Shown piece by piece: positions 1-8,808 of a stretch of 49,607 nt of DNA. The stretch is from an uncultured Saprospirales bacterium. Lineage in GTDB: Bacteria; Bacteroidota; Bacteroidia; Chitinophagales; Saprospiraceae. The stretch's first letter is position 1. The number at the start of each line of letters is the position of its first letter. The notes beneath the pieces were generated by a model. That model saw nothing but the letters and a program-made list of their open reading frames with translations, searched no databases and was not told the origin of the DNA. Made by a program: the position numbers and the translations under genes. The stretch spans positions 1 to 49,607 of the forward strand of contig CALCCH010000586.1 in assembly GCA_937899855.1 (NCBI GenBank), written 5' to 3'.

Positions 1-1
1 G

Positions 2-1924
2 GCCCGGCTACTCCACGACCTACGCCAGCGCAAGCGAACGGTGAAGCTGACCTGGAACAATCCCTCCGACGACGAAATCAAGGAACTGCCTTTCCACCTC
101 TACCTCAACGCGTTTAAAAACAACCAGTCGACTTTCTTCCGCGAAGGCGGAGATCCCTTTGGTATCCGCTCGGACGATTCGGAAGAAAACCGCTGGGGCT
201 GGATCCACATCGATCACTTTGAAGACCAACTGGGCAACGACCTTTCCGCCGAAGTCGAGTACATCCAACCCGACGACGACAACGAGGCCGACCAAACCGT
301 GGCGCAGGTGCGTTTGCGCGAACCCATTCCGCCCCGGGGCAGTATCGTGGTCACCCTGGACTTTACCGCCAAGATTCCCCGGGTACTGGCCCGGACGGGC
401 TACGCGGGCGATTACTACCTGATGGCGCAGTGGTTTCCCAAGATCGGCGTTTACGAACCCGCCGGGATGCGCTACGCCAAAACGGGACAGTGGAATTGCC
501 ACCAGTTCCACGCCAACTCCGAATTTTACGCCGACTTTGGCAATTACGATGTAGAGCTCACCCTGCCCGATCATTTTATCGTCGGTGCCACGGGCTCCCT
601 GCGGGACGTCCGTAGTGACGCCAGTACCCAAACCAAAACCTGGATCTACCGTGCCGAAGATGTCATCGACTTTGCCTGGACCGCTTCGCCCCGTTTTGTC
701 CTGTTGAGCGACAAGTGGGAGCACGTCGATATTCGCCTCTACATCCAACCCGAACACCGCGGCCTGGCCGATCGCTACCTCCAGTCGGCCAAGGAGAGCT
801 TGGAGTATTTTGACGAACACCTGGGCCGCTATCCCTACCCAACGCTCAGCATCGTCGATCCTCCCATCGAAGGGGGGCAGTCCGGTGGGATGGAGTATCC
901 GACTTTTATTACGGGGGGGAGTTTTCACGAACTGCCCGACGGTTTGCGCTTTGTGGAGATCGTGACGGTCCACGAATTTGGCCACCAGTACTTTATGCAA
1001 TTGTTGGCCACCAACGAGTTTGAGGAGTCTTGGATGGATGAGGGTTTTAACACCTACTTCGAGGCGCGGATCATGGATCACTACTACGGAGAAAAAACTT
1101 CGTCGGCGAACTTTTTTGGCTTTCGCTACGGTGGGGCCGAAGGGGCTCGCGGGGGCTACGTCAGTATGAGCAATCCCAAGATTGCGGAAAATTTTCGGCC
1201 GGTCTGGGAATTCAAACACGGGGGCTATTCCAACCTGACCTACAATAAGACCGCCACCTGGCTAAAGACCCTGGAGGGTTTGGTGGGCATCGAGACGATG
1301 GATAAAATTATGAAGACCTATTTTAAACGCTGGAAGTTTAAGCATCCCTGCGCCGACGACTTTATCGCCATCGTCAACGAGGTGGTGGCGGAGGATTGGG
1401 GCGCGCGCTACGGGCCCGATATGAATTGGTTTTTTGACCAGGTGCTCTACGGTTCGGATGTTTGTGATTATAAGGTCAGTTCGGTGCGCAACGTCAAGGT
1501 GGCGCCTCCCTACGGGGTGTTTGAGGATCGCGATACGTGGACGTCGGCTTTCCGGGGAGAACGGGAGCTGGCGGAGGAACGCCAGCGGGTGGGCTACACT
1601 TACGAGGGCGATTACGAATCCCGGGTGGTGCTGCTGCGGAAGGGGGAAGTCATCATGCCCCAGGAGGTGCGGATTCGCTTCGACAATGGGGAAGAGGAAG
1701 TGAAGCAGTGGGATGGCCGCGAGCGAAGTATGGAATACAAATTTGTGGGCCCCCGCAAAATCCAGTCGGTCGAACTCGACCCCGAGCGCAAGATTTACCT
1801 GGACCTCAATTTTAACGACAACAGCTACACCATCGAACCCGCTCCAGTCCCCATCTGGAAGTACGCGGAGCAGTTTTTATTTTGGCTGCAAAACGCCATG
1901 TTGAGTTTGAGTTTTTTGGTATAA
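2..1924 (+). CDS. M1-family zinc metallopeptidase (5' end outside window)
   Basis: This is a gluzincin aminopeptidase-like protein cut by the window edge. The frame is open from base 2, so the GTG at 41 is not taken as the start. The zinc site is clear: HEFGH is encoded at 971-985, and the third ligand Glu at 1040-1042 lies 18 residues further on in a W-M-D-E-G-F-N context, giving the HExxH-x18-E pattern of M1 enzymes. Upstream, a G-G-M-E-Y-P stretch near 885-900 matches the substrate-binding GAMEN-type loop. The N-terminal part (strand-rich, FHLYLNAF) resembles the M1 N-terminal domain. The C-terminal half is a less conserved domain ending in TAA. The protein is probably exported, but the signal peptide would lie outside the window. 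The membrane-protein gene 20 bp downstream is probably cotranscribed. The family is certain; the substrate is unknown. Confidence 0.9.
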   Translation, partial: ARLLHDLRQRKRTVKLTWNNPSDDEIKELPFHLYLNAFKNNQSTFFREGGDPFGIRSDDSEENRWGWIHIDHFEDQLGNDLSAEVEYIQPDDDNEADQTVAQVRLREPIPPRGSIVVTLDFTAKIPRVLARTGYAGDYYLMAQWFPKIGVYEPAGMRYAKTGQWNCHQFHANSEFYADFGNYDVELTLPDHFIVGATGSLRDVRSDASTQTKTWIYRAEDVIDFAWTASPRFVLLSDKWEHVDIRLYIQPEHRGLADRYLQSAKESLEYFDEHLGRYPYPTLSIVDPPIEGGQSGGMEYPTFITGGSFHELPDGLRFVEIVTVHEFGHQYFMQLLATNEFEESWMDEGFNTYFEARIMDHYYGEKTSSANFFGFRYGGAEGARGGYVSMSNPKIAENFRPVWEFKHGGYSNLTYNKTATWLKTLEGLVGIETMDKIMKTYFKRWKFKHPCADDFIAIVNEVVAEDWGARYGPDMNWFFDQVLYGSDVCDYKVSSVRNVKVAPPYGVFEDRDTWTSAFRGERELAEERQRVGYTYEGDYESRVVLLRKGEVIMPQEVRIRFDNGEEEVKQWDGRERSMEYKFVGPRKIQSVELDPERKIYLDLNFNDNSYTIEPAPVPIWKYAEQFLFWLQNAMLSLSFLV

Positions 1925-1944
1925 CCCTAAATCGCTAAAGCGTC

Positions 1945-3309
1945 ATGAATTTTATTATCGCATATTTTAAGGGATGGTGGCTGGCCTTGCGCAGCGTAAA
2001 AATTTGGGTGACCCATTACCTGTTTTTGTTGCTGCTCGCCCTCCTGACGGCCCTGCCCTTTTACCAGTTGCTACAATCCAAATTGGGGCGTTCCCTGGCC
2101 ATCCAAGACCTCTTGCCCGATTTTGACTATACCGTATTCCAGGACTTCCTCAACCTGCCCGGCGTCCGCAGCGCCCTGTCGATGATCAATAGCGTCAACC
2201 TCATCACCCTACTCCTCTTTGTCTTGTTGATGCTGTTCCTCACCGGAGGCGTCCTCCACGTCTACCGCGATCGGAGCAAAGGCCTGGGGCTCCGGCGTTT
2301 CTTTAGTGGTGGCAGCTACTACTTCTGGCGGATGCTGCGACTGAGCCTCTATTTTGGCCTCGTCCACGGGCTGCTCCTGGGGCTGTTTGTCGAAATTTTT
2401 CGCCAGCTTACCGACGGTGGCTTTGCCGCGATGGGCAGCGAAGTGGGCTACCTCGAATTGCTCCAGGTACTCGTTCCGATCTACCTGTTGTTGGCCTCCT
2501 GGATGTTTATGGTCCAAGACTACGCCAAGGTCATCCTCGTCGATCGGGACCGCCTCCTGGTTTTCCGAACCTTCTGGGGATCCTTTGGCTTCACCTTCCG
2601 CTATTTCTTCCACACCTTCTTCCTCTACCTGCTCAACGCGGCCACCTTTATTGGCCTAGTGGCCCTGTTCTACTTCGGGCGCCAGCAGGTGGTGGCGGAT
2701 ACGGCTCCCGGAATCGGCCTGACCCTGCTACTGGGGCAAGCCTTTGTGCTCGGACGCATCTTCACCCGACTGCTCAATTTGGCGAGCGCCAGTTTGCTCT
2801 ATCACGGGCTGATGGACAAACGGCGGGAAAAAGAGGCGACCGAACGGGCGACCGAGCAAGCCCAGCTCGAAGCCATCGCCGCTGCGGAACAGGAAGCGGC
2901 GGAGGCCAAAATCCAAGCCGAACGCGCTGCCGTTACCGCTCTTTCCGCTACGGCCAGCGCCGCTGCCGCCGAGGCCGAAGCCCAGGCCCTAAAAACACCT
3001 CCCCAGGATCAGGAGCCCAACACCGACCCCTCATCTCCGACCAGTGAACTCCCCGAGCCCCCCAGCGTCCCGGAACCCCCTCCCGTGCAGGACGCGCCCG
3101 ACCTCCCGGAGCTATCCGACCCTCCACCACTCTCCGCTCCCCCGGCCGCGGAGGAAGGCTTCGCCACCGGCGTCGAAAACGTCGGCCTCCAAATTCCCGA
3201 TATCCCCGACCTCGCCACGAGCCCCGAACCCAGCGCTCCCGAGCCAGAGGATGACGAAGAGGAAATCGAAATTCCCGATATTAATTTGCGAAAGGAAGAG
3301 GAAGAGTAG
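1945..3309 (+). CDS. Polytopic membrane protein with charged coiled and proline-rich tail
   Basis: I do not recognise a named family. The first ~285 residues hold about six hydrophobic helices: one after an aromatic N-terminus (near residues 25-45), one near 85-105, others near 130-160, 180-200, 215-250 and 255-280. This is followed by an Ala/Glu/Gln-rich helix (about residues 290-350) that should form a coiled coil, then a disordered tail rich in Pro, Asp, Glu and Ser. The tail has repeated short P-D-I-P-D / I-P-D-I motifs near its end and stops with TAG. The gene starts 20 bp after the M1 peptidase stop, so it is probably in the same operon. The layout suggests a membrane anchor with a flexible cytoplasmic arm, but that is inference. 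Confidence 0.75.
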   Translation: MNFIIAYFKGWWLALRSVKIWVTHYLFLLLLALLTALPFYQLLQSKLGRSLAIQDLLPDFDYTVFQDFLNLPGVRSALSMINSVNLITLLLFVLLMLFLTGGVLHVYRDRSKGLGLRRFFSGGSYYFWRMLRLSLYFGLVHGLLLGLFVEIFRQLTDGGFAAMGSEVGYLELLQVLVPIYLLLASWMFMVQDYAKVILVDRDRLLVFRTFWGSFGFTFRYFFHTFFLYLLNAATFIGLVALFYFGRQQVVADTAPGIGLTLLLGQAFVLGRIFTRLLNLASASLLYHGLMDKRREKEATERATEQAQLEAIAAAEQEAAEAKIQAERAAVTALSATASAAAAEAEAQALKTPPQDQEPNTDPSSPTSELPEPPSVPEPPPVQDAPDLPELSDPPPLSAPPAAEEGFATGVENVGLQIPDIPDLATSPEPSAPEPEDDEEEIEIPDINLRKEEEE

Positions 3310-3324
3310 AAGGGTTTTACTCCG

Positions 3325-4233
3325 TTAGGCCGACCGTCCCGCCGCCAGCAGCCCCAACCAGGCCTGATAGCGATACGTCACCAGGTAATTGGCCTTCGAC
3401 CACTGGCCCCGCAGCACGTAGGGCAGGGCCAGTACCAGGCTACCACCAAACTTGACACCGTACTCCAGTAGCTTGCTCCGGTAAGCAGCCCCCCCCTCGC
3501 TCCGTACCCGCAAACCCTCTTCGTTCCCGGTCTTCCAACACAGTCGGACAAAGCTTGCTCGACTCGTCCGGTGATCGTCGATCTGGTGTTCGACCACCGC
3601 TCCGGGCAGGTAGTACACTTGATCGGTCAGCTGGCTGACGGCGTAGTAGATGTACTTGTCATCGGCGCGCCACTTGAGGGCTTCGTTAAAGCCTCCACAA
3701 GCTTCCAGTACGGTCTTGCGGTAGGTCATATTGCAACCCACCGGGAACTGCTTCTTGCCCGCGTAGCGAAAGGCCTTTTCCCCGAGGTCGACCTTGGTGA
3801 CCAAGCCCTCCAGGTAAGGACTCATCCATTCGGGGCGAGCGGTTTCGTATTTGGGAATGATTTTACCGCCCACGCCGTCGGTTTCGGGGTGGGCTGCAAA
3901 GCGTTCGACCAGGTTGTGGAGGAAATCGGGGCGGGCGATGGCATCGTCGTCGATGTAGGATACGATGGGGTGGATGGCCTCGCGGATGCCCCGGTTGCGG
4001 GCGTAGGAAAGTCCCTGCTGCTTTTCGACCACGTAGGTAAAGTTCATCTCGGGATGGGCGGCGATAAAGCGCTGGCAGATGGCCTCGGTCTCGTCGGTGG
4101 AGTTGTTGTTGATGATGATGACTTGGAAGCGCTCGTAGGCGAGTTGCTGCTGCTGGAGGCTGCGCAGGGCGTCCTCGATAAATTTGGCGCGGTTGTACGT
4201 ACAGATGGCCACGCTGATGTGGAGTTTACTCAT
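3325..4233 (-). CDS. Family 2 glycosyltransferase
   Basis: This is a GT-A fold glycosyltransferase of family 2 (302 residues). The N-terminus has the typical S-V-A-I-C-T-Y-N-R nucleotide-sugar entry strand, then an I-I-I-N-N-N-S-T-D loop, and a Y-I-D-D-D-A metal-binding DxD around residues 92-97. It is the last gene of the nonulosonate operon and overlaps the end of the DUF115/Maf-like gene by 8 bp. It therefore probably adds a sugar to the same surface glycan. The C-terminal part is amphipathic and may sit at the membrane; no clear transmembrane helix is present. Donor and acceptor cannot be read from the sequence. Confidence 0.88.
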   Translation of the reverse strand: MSKLHISVAICTYNRAKFIEDALRSLQQQQLAYERFQVIIINNNSTDETEAICQRFIAAHPEMNFTYVVEKQQGLSYARNRGIREAIHPIVSYIDDDAIARPDFLHNLVERFAAHPETDGVGGKIIPKYETARPEWMSPYLEGLVTKVDLGEKAFRYAGKKQFPVGCNMTYRKTVLEACGGFNEALKWRADDKYIYYAVSQLTDQVYYLPGAVVEHQIDDHRTSRASFVRLCWKTGNEEGLRVRSEGGAAYRSKLLEYGVKFGGSLVLALPYVLRGQWSKANYLVTYRYQAWLGLLAAGRSA

Positions 4234-5137
4234 GGGTTTTTACTTTGCGGGGGGCGAGCAAATCACTCAGGGATCGCCGTTCGAAGGCGTCGATAAAGGA
4301 GCCTTTGGTCGCGTTGTAAATTCGGCTGCCCCGCTGCCGCGAATAATCGTCGATGGTGTGGTAAGCGCGGAAGGCCAGCATAAATTTTTCCAGGATTTCG
4401 TACAGGCGGCGGGGGCGGCGCTTGAGGCTGGGCATGGGGCGGTGCTTCGACGTATTTTCGTCGTAAAAATGTTTTTGGTGCTACAGGGCTACGTAGTCTT
4501 CCGTCACGCTGATCTCCGGCAGCCAGGAATGGTCGACCCCGATCAGGCCAATCGTTCGAAAACCCATCCCGATGCTCAACATCGTGGCGGGGATGAGGAC
4601 ATTGTGGGGACGGGGCATGCCCCAGTGTTGGCGAAAGCAGAAAAAATCAAAGCTGCGCAGGCCTTCTACGGGGGTGGGGTTAAACGGGACGATCGTGATG
4701 GAAGCCGGGAGGGTCGCCAGGCGGTCTTGCAAATAGGAATGTTGTAGGCCCGCAAATGGAATAAAGAGCTGGACGTCCCATTCGGTTTTCGTGGCCAGAT
4801 TGCGAAAGGTATCCTCGCGGAATTCCCGCTGCCGGTCCGTTACCTCGGGTAGCCAAAACTCGGGCGCCGCCAGCAGGTAAAAATTGGGACGAACCACCGT
4901 ATAGTGAGCCGTATTGACAAAATAGTTGACCGCAAAAGTCGACTTGCTTTGTAGCGCCGCACCGTATTCGGCCAGGTCCGTTTTGAGCGAGGGGCCATTG
5001 CCCATCACGATGACCAACTCCTCCGCTGCCCCCGGCAGCCGTACCCGCCACCGCGAACGCAGGGCGATCTTGAGCGCCGTACCGATACTCCCTTGGAGCT
5101 GGACCAGGAAATGTTGCAATTGTTCTAGACGACTCAT
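4226..5137 (-). pseudogene. DUF115/Maf-like transferase gene with an in-frame TAG
   Basis: Two collinear pieces in the same frame (5137-4481 and 4478-4226) make one 303-codon gene interrupted by a single TAG at 4481-4483. The N-terminal piece has a V-I-V-M-G-N-G-P-S-L nucleotide-binding loop and a G-V-D-H-S-W motif. Both are typical of the DUF115/MptE-like fold shared with motility accessory factor (Maf) proteins, which transfer nonulosonates. The residues just after the stop (H-Q-K-H-F-Y-D) continue the motif usually seen after G-x-D-H-S-W. The frame runs on to an 8-bp overlap with the GT2 gene, the expected operon junction. It starts 9 bp after pseI. If translation stops at the TAG, a 218-residue product lacking the last quarter results. 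It is a candidate transferase of the finished sugar. Whether the stop is real needs the reads. Confidence 0.75.
4481..4483 (-). other. In-frame TAG inside the DUF115/Maf-like gene
   Basis: The codon after V-A-L is TAG and the next residues are H-Q-K-H-F-Y. The frame has no other stop until 4226. Single-base ancestors would be GAG, AAG, CAG, TGG, TTG or TCG, among others. Confidence 0.8.
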
Positions 5138-5146
5138 CGGTCTTGT

Positions 5147-6196
5147 TTAATCCGCGAGCAAATCCCAACTCAGGGGCGTCCCGCTGGCAATGGTGGTACG
5201 GGCCTTCTTGCCCAGTACCTCGTGGTAGTGCTTGGGGGCCATGCCCAAGCCCGGACGCAAGGAGCGGACGTTGTCGGTGGTAAGCGGTTCTCCCGCTGCA
5301 ATTTCCGCCACGGCAAAGAGCGAACGGGCCGAGCGTTTGGCCGAAAGCATCTTGGCATTGGGTTCCAGGGTGGCTTTGCCCAGGGCCTTTTCCGTATCGC
5401 GTACCGCTTGGACCATCGCCGTAAACTCCGCTACGTCCAGGGAAAAGGCACTGTCTACCCCGCCCAGCTCGCGATCCAGGATGATGTGCTTTTCGATGAT
5501 GCAAGCCCCCAGCGTCACCGCCGCCACGGGCACCGTCAGCCCCATCGTATGGTCGGAAAGCCCTACCGTGGTGCCGTACTTTTCGGCCAGCAGGGGGATG
5601 GTCCGTAGGTTGACCGCTTCCATGGGGGTGGGGTAGGCCGAGGTGCATTTGAGCAGGGCGATTTGTTCGTTGCCCTGACGGCGACAAGCATCTACGGCGA
5701 GCTGAATGTCCCGCTCGTCGGCAATCCCGGTGGAAATGATGATGGGTTTGCCCGTGGCCGCCGCCCGTTCAATCAGGGGAATATCGGTGATCTCGAAGGA
5801 GGCAATTTTGTAGACGGGAACGTTCATCTCCTCCAAAATGTCGATGGCCGTAAAGTCGAAGGGGGAGGAAAAACAGTCCAGCCCCAGCGATTCGGCCTGG
5901 GCCTTGAGTCGGGGTTGCCATTCCCAGGGCGTGTAGGCTTTTTGGTAGAGGTCGTACAGGCGTTGTCCCGCCCAGGGGCTGTCCTCGCGGGTACGAAAAT
6001 GGGGCAGGTCGCTATCTAAAGTGATGGTATCGGCGCGGTAGGTTTGAAACTTGACCGCATCGACACCCGCCGCGGCTGCCGCTTCCACCGTTTTGGCGGC
6101 CAGCTCGAAGTCCTGGTTGTGATTGGCCGACAGCTCGGCGATGATGTACACCGGATGCGTGGCGCCAATGTCCCGTTGTTTGATCCTAAATGCCAT
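5147..6196 (-). CDS. pseI: Pseudaminic acid synthase (NeuB family)
   Basis: This condenses phosphoenolpyruvate with the free hexose released by PseG to give the nine-carbon nonulosonic acid. The 349-residue length fits the family. The N-terminal TIM-barrel domain begins with I-I-A-E-L-S-A-N-H-N and contains V-D-A-V-K-F-Q-T-Y and C-T-S-A-Y-P-T-P motifs. The C-terminal antifreeze-like SAF domain begins near residue 280 (R-S-L-F-A-V-A-E-I). An in-frame ATG further upstream would read into the tail of the ATP-grasp gene, so I chose the ATG at 6196. This leaves a 10-bp gap after that gene and starts the protein at the usual point. It sits between the ATP-grasp and DUF115/Maf-like genes of the operon. 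It is called Pse rather than Neu or Leg because pseB, pseC and pseF accompany it. Confidence 0.9.
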   Translation of the reverse strand: MAFRIKQRDIGATHPVYIIAELSANHNQDFELAAKTVEAAAAAGVDAVKFQTYRADTITLDSDLPHFRTREDSPWAGQRLYDLYQKAYTPWEWQPRLKAQAESLGLDCFSSPFDFTAIDILEEMNVPVYKIASFEITDIPLIERAAATGKPIIISTGIADERDIQLAVDACRRQGNEQIALLKCTSAYPTPMEAVNLRTIPLLAEKYGTTVGLSDHTMGLTVPVAAVTLGACIIEKHIILDRELGGVDSAFSLDVAEFTAMVQAVRDTEKALGKATLEPNAKMLSAKRSARSLFAVAEIAAGEPLTTDNVRSLRPGLGMAPKHYHEVLGKKARTTIASGTPLSWDLLAD

Positions 6197-6206
6197 GGCA
6201 GAATGT

Positions 6207-7514
6207 TTACTTGGTCTTTCCTTCTTCAACGGCCTCCACCAAATAGAAGTTGTCGAAGTCAAAATTTTTGTCGATCAGGCTCCGGCCCGCTTCATCCACC
6301 AACTAGATCCCTTCGAGCAACTACAAAAAGCGCTGGGGGGTCTCCCACTTGCTGGCCCGCACCGTGATGATGTAGAAATAGCGGTCCTTGCCTTCGCGCA
6401 GGGGCTGAATCTGCCGCAGGTCGCGGTTGACCCCAAAATAATCCATCCCCTTCATCCAGTCGACCTCGGCGAAGGCTTCGGCTCCCCGCAGCTCGGCCAC
6501 CCGACCACAACGCAGGGCGCCCGGTTCGGCATTGAGGAAGGTCACGTAGACGCAGGGGTAGGTGGGCAATTGCCGGTAGTGCTCGTAAGCCTTGAGTTCC
6601 CCCAAACTCACGTCCAGGCAGTATTCCAAGGTATCGATCCCCGTGTGGTACTCCATCACCTCCTTGACGTGGCCCCCGGGAACGCGTACCCCCAATTCGA
6701 GCAGGATGGGTTCGCCCGATTCGGAGACGATCAGCTGGGGATACACCACCGCATTTTCGATCTCCAAACAATCGTTGATGGCCTGACACTTTTCCCGCAC
6801 CCGTTGTTTGGTGGCTTCGTAGTATTTCGAGGGGCATTCGTGACGCTTGGCCACCCCGAAGGCATCTTGGTTGGTCTGCCGGTCGGAGATGATGAGGTCC
6901 TGGATTTTTCCCCGGTAGGCGGTGTACACCACGTTGATCTCCGGCCCGCTTACAAAGCGTTCGAGGATGACCTCCCCGGGGCCGTAGGACAGAAAATGGG
7001 CTTGATAGGTCTTTTCCAATGCGTCGCCATCGTAGATTTTGTACACGTTGGTCTGTCCGGCCGATTGGCTCGTTTTTAGGACCAGGGGGAAGCCGTGTTC
7101 CTCGGCAAAGGCTTTTACTTCGGCGTAGGAACGGGGTTCGCAAAAGGGCAAATCGTTCAGGCCGCGTTCGGCGAGCAATTTGCGCATTTCGATTTTGTTG
7201 GTGGTCGCTCGAACGCCCTTATCGGAGAGGAAGACGGGCAGCCCCAATTCCCGAGTGGCGTGTAGGATGCTGTGGTGTCCCGATTCGGTGATGAAGGAGG
7301 TGATGGCGTCCACCCCGGCTTCGCGAGCGACCGCCGTCACCTGGTCTTTGTCCTTGGTACTGGCCACCACGGGATGATCGGCCAGGGCAAAGCCCGGTGC
7401 TTCCGGGTTGTAGTCGAGCACCCAGGTCTCGTAGCCCCGTTCCCGGCAGCGCCGAATCATGCCCACTTGGTCGATCCCGCCACCGATGATGAGTACTTTT
7501 TTCCGTTGTTCCAT
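6207..7514 (-). CDS. ATP-grasp ligase, 435 codons, with two in-frame TAGs near the 3' end
   Basis: This is an ATP-grasp enzyme of the carbamoyl-phosphate synthase/biotin carboxylase-like class. Such enzymes activate a carboxylate as acyl phosphate and join it to an amine or thiol. It has an N-terminal V-L-I-I-G-G-G nucleotide-fold loop, central ATP-grasp strands (F-P-L-V-L-K; V-I-L-E-R-F-V-S-G-P-E) and the metal-binding E-L-G-V-R-V-P-G-G-H segment. After 397 residues there is a TAG (6321-6323), five codons, and a second TAG (6303-6305). The frame then continues with a sensible acidic 31-residue tail to TAA at 6207, only 10 bp before pseI. Most of the enzyme is intact even if translation stops at the first TAG. 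It takes a place in the operon where PseH, the acetyltransferase, would be expected. It could join an acid to the 4-amino sugar (inference). Confidence 0.82.
6303..6323 (-). other. Pair of in-frame TAG codons in the ATP-grasp gene
   Basis: TAG at 6321-6323 and TAG at 6303-6305 flank five sense codons (L-L-E-G-I). The same frame stays open for 31 further codons and ends 10 bp before pseI, so the pair looks like interruptions of a longer gene. Confidence 0.7.
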
Positions 7515-7525
7515 AATGGTATTTT

Positions 7526-8062
7526 CTAGCCCGCTTCGAAGGTCAAAACGAGCAATTCGTTATTGGCAATTTGATAGTCATTCATCCGTCCCACATCCCC
7601 CGTCGCCGCGATGGAGCACAGTGCCCGCATCAGCCGCCCGTGGGCAAAGGCCAGCACCGTTTCCGCGCTGCGGTACTGCTCGATAAAACGCAGGAGCCGC
7701 GCCTCGAAGTCGACAATGGCTTCCCCCAAGGTAATGCTGCGGGGCCGTTCGCGCCACGCTGCCCCCAATTCCTCGATCATCTCGGCCTTGGGGCGCCCCT
7801 CGTAGGGACCAAAGTTCAACTCATTGAGCAGGGGCTCCACTCGGAAGTTGTGGATGTCGTAAGCTGCGGCGCTTTGTTGAGTTCGCTGGAGTTCGCTGGT
7901 CAGGATGTGGTCGAAGGCAAGGTCCCGAATCCGCTCCTGGTTGGCCGCGATACGGGCCCGCATGGCTGCGCTGGGGGGCAGGATGGGAATGTCCCGACTG
8001 CCTTGCAAAATGCCCCTTTGGTTCCACTCCGTGGGGAGGTGGCGAATCAAATGTAATTTCAT
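7526..8062 (-). CDS. Histidine phosphatase (phosphoglycerate-mutase-like)
   Basis: This is a 178-residue histidine phosphatase superfamily member. The phospho-accepting His lies in the N-terminal L-I-R-H-L-P-T-E-W-N motif (the usual R-H-G is R-H-L here). A conserved S-E-L-Q-R-T-Q-Q-S-A arm follows, and the second catalytic His is in A-F-A-H-G-R. It overlaps the preceding phosphosulfolactate-synthase-like gene by 4 bp and ends 11 bp before the ATP-grasp gene. In coenzyme M synthesis the ComA product is dephosphorylated by ComB. No ComB homologue is present, so this phosphatase could fill that role, though it could also act on a sugar phosphate. The catalytic class is secure; the substrate is inferred from context. 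Confidence 0.85.
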   Translation of the reverse strand: MKLHLIRHLPTEWNQRGILQGSRDIPILPPSAAMRARIAANQERIRDLAFDHILTSELQRTQQSAAAYDIHNFRVEPLLNELNFGPYEGRPKAEMIEELGAAWRERPRSITLGEAIVDFEARLLRFIEQYRSAETVLAFAHGRLMRALCSIAATGDVGRMNDYQIANNELLVLTFEAG

Positions 8063-8808
8063 TGGACGTCAAAGGTTTCGCTGCGCAAGCCGAGCCGCTG
8101 GGATTCCAACAACAGTACGTCCTTTACCAACACGTTCCCCAGGTTGACGTTGGAGCCGATCAAATTGATAAAAAACATCTGCATACTGGGCTTGGGGGCT
8201 TCGAAGATGACTTTTTCGATGGGAATCTCCCGCTTGATTTCGTCGATCAGTCCCTCCCGGATTTCTCCACTCTTGCGGTAAATGCCCGCCGTGCCCGAGG
8301 CCCGTCCCTCCGTGATGACGTACTCGCAGCCCTCCTCAATCAGGGTCTTCATCTCCCGTACCCAGATGCTGGGCGCCATGACGTGGTCCACGTCCTTCGA
8401 GCCAATCTCGGTGATGACCTTAAAATCCTTTTTAAAATCCTGGATCAAAGCCACCCGTTCTTCCAGGGTGATGTCGACCGAGCCATTGGAAATTTCGACG
8501 TATTCGATGCCCGTGCGCTCCAAGAATCGCTTGAGCTCATCGAGCTTATTTTGACTGAAAAACTTTTCGAAGAGGGTGCCCCCCGTTTGTACCTTGATGC
8601 CAAATTCGCGGTAAAGGGCGAGTTTATCTTTAAGGCGCGGGGTGATGTAAGACGTTCCCATGCCCAGTTTGGCCAAGTCGATGTAGGGGTGGAAGTCTTC
8701 CAGCAATATTTTCAACTGCCCCAGACTCAAAATGTCGTACACCGAAGTGATGCCCGTTTGTCGGGGTTTGGCCGTCCGCTGGGGAAGGTCGAGAAATTCA
8801 AAATTCAT
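8059..8808 (-). CDS. Phosphosulfolactate synthase homologue (ComA family)
   Basis: This belongs to the phosphosulfolactate synthase family (ComA of methanogens, YitD of Bacillus), TIM-barrel enzymes that add sulfite to phosphoenolpyruvate. The 249 residues cover the full length. Recognisable stretches are I-D-L-A-K-L-G-M-G-T-S near residue 43, V-Q-T-G-G-T-L-F-E near 73, Y-V-E-I-S-N-G-S near 102, T-E-I-G-S-K near 133, and the G-R-A-S-G-T-A-G-I-Y loop near 169. The start codon overlaps the end of the pseG frame by 4 bp (ATGA), and its end overlaps the histidine phosphatase start by 4 bp. It is therefore embedded in the nonulosonate operon. This suggests a sulfolactate group is made for the glycan. 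PEP is also the substrate of PseI in the same pathway. Confidence 0.85.
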   Translation of the reverse strand: MNFEFLDLPQRTAKPRQTGITSVYDILSLGQLKILLEDFHPYIDLAKLGMGTSYITPRLKDKLALYREFGIKVQTGGTLFEKFFSQNKLDELKRFLERTGIEYVEISNGSVDITLEERVALIQDFKKDFKVITEIGSKDVDHVMAPSIWVREMKTLIEEGCEYVITEGRASGTAGIYRKSGEIREGLIDEIKREIPIEKVIFEAPKPSMQMFFINLIGSNVNLGNVLVKDVLLLESQRLGLRSETFDVQ

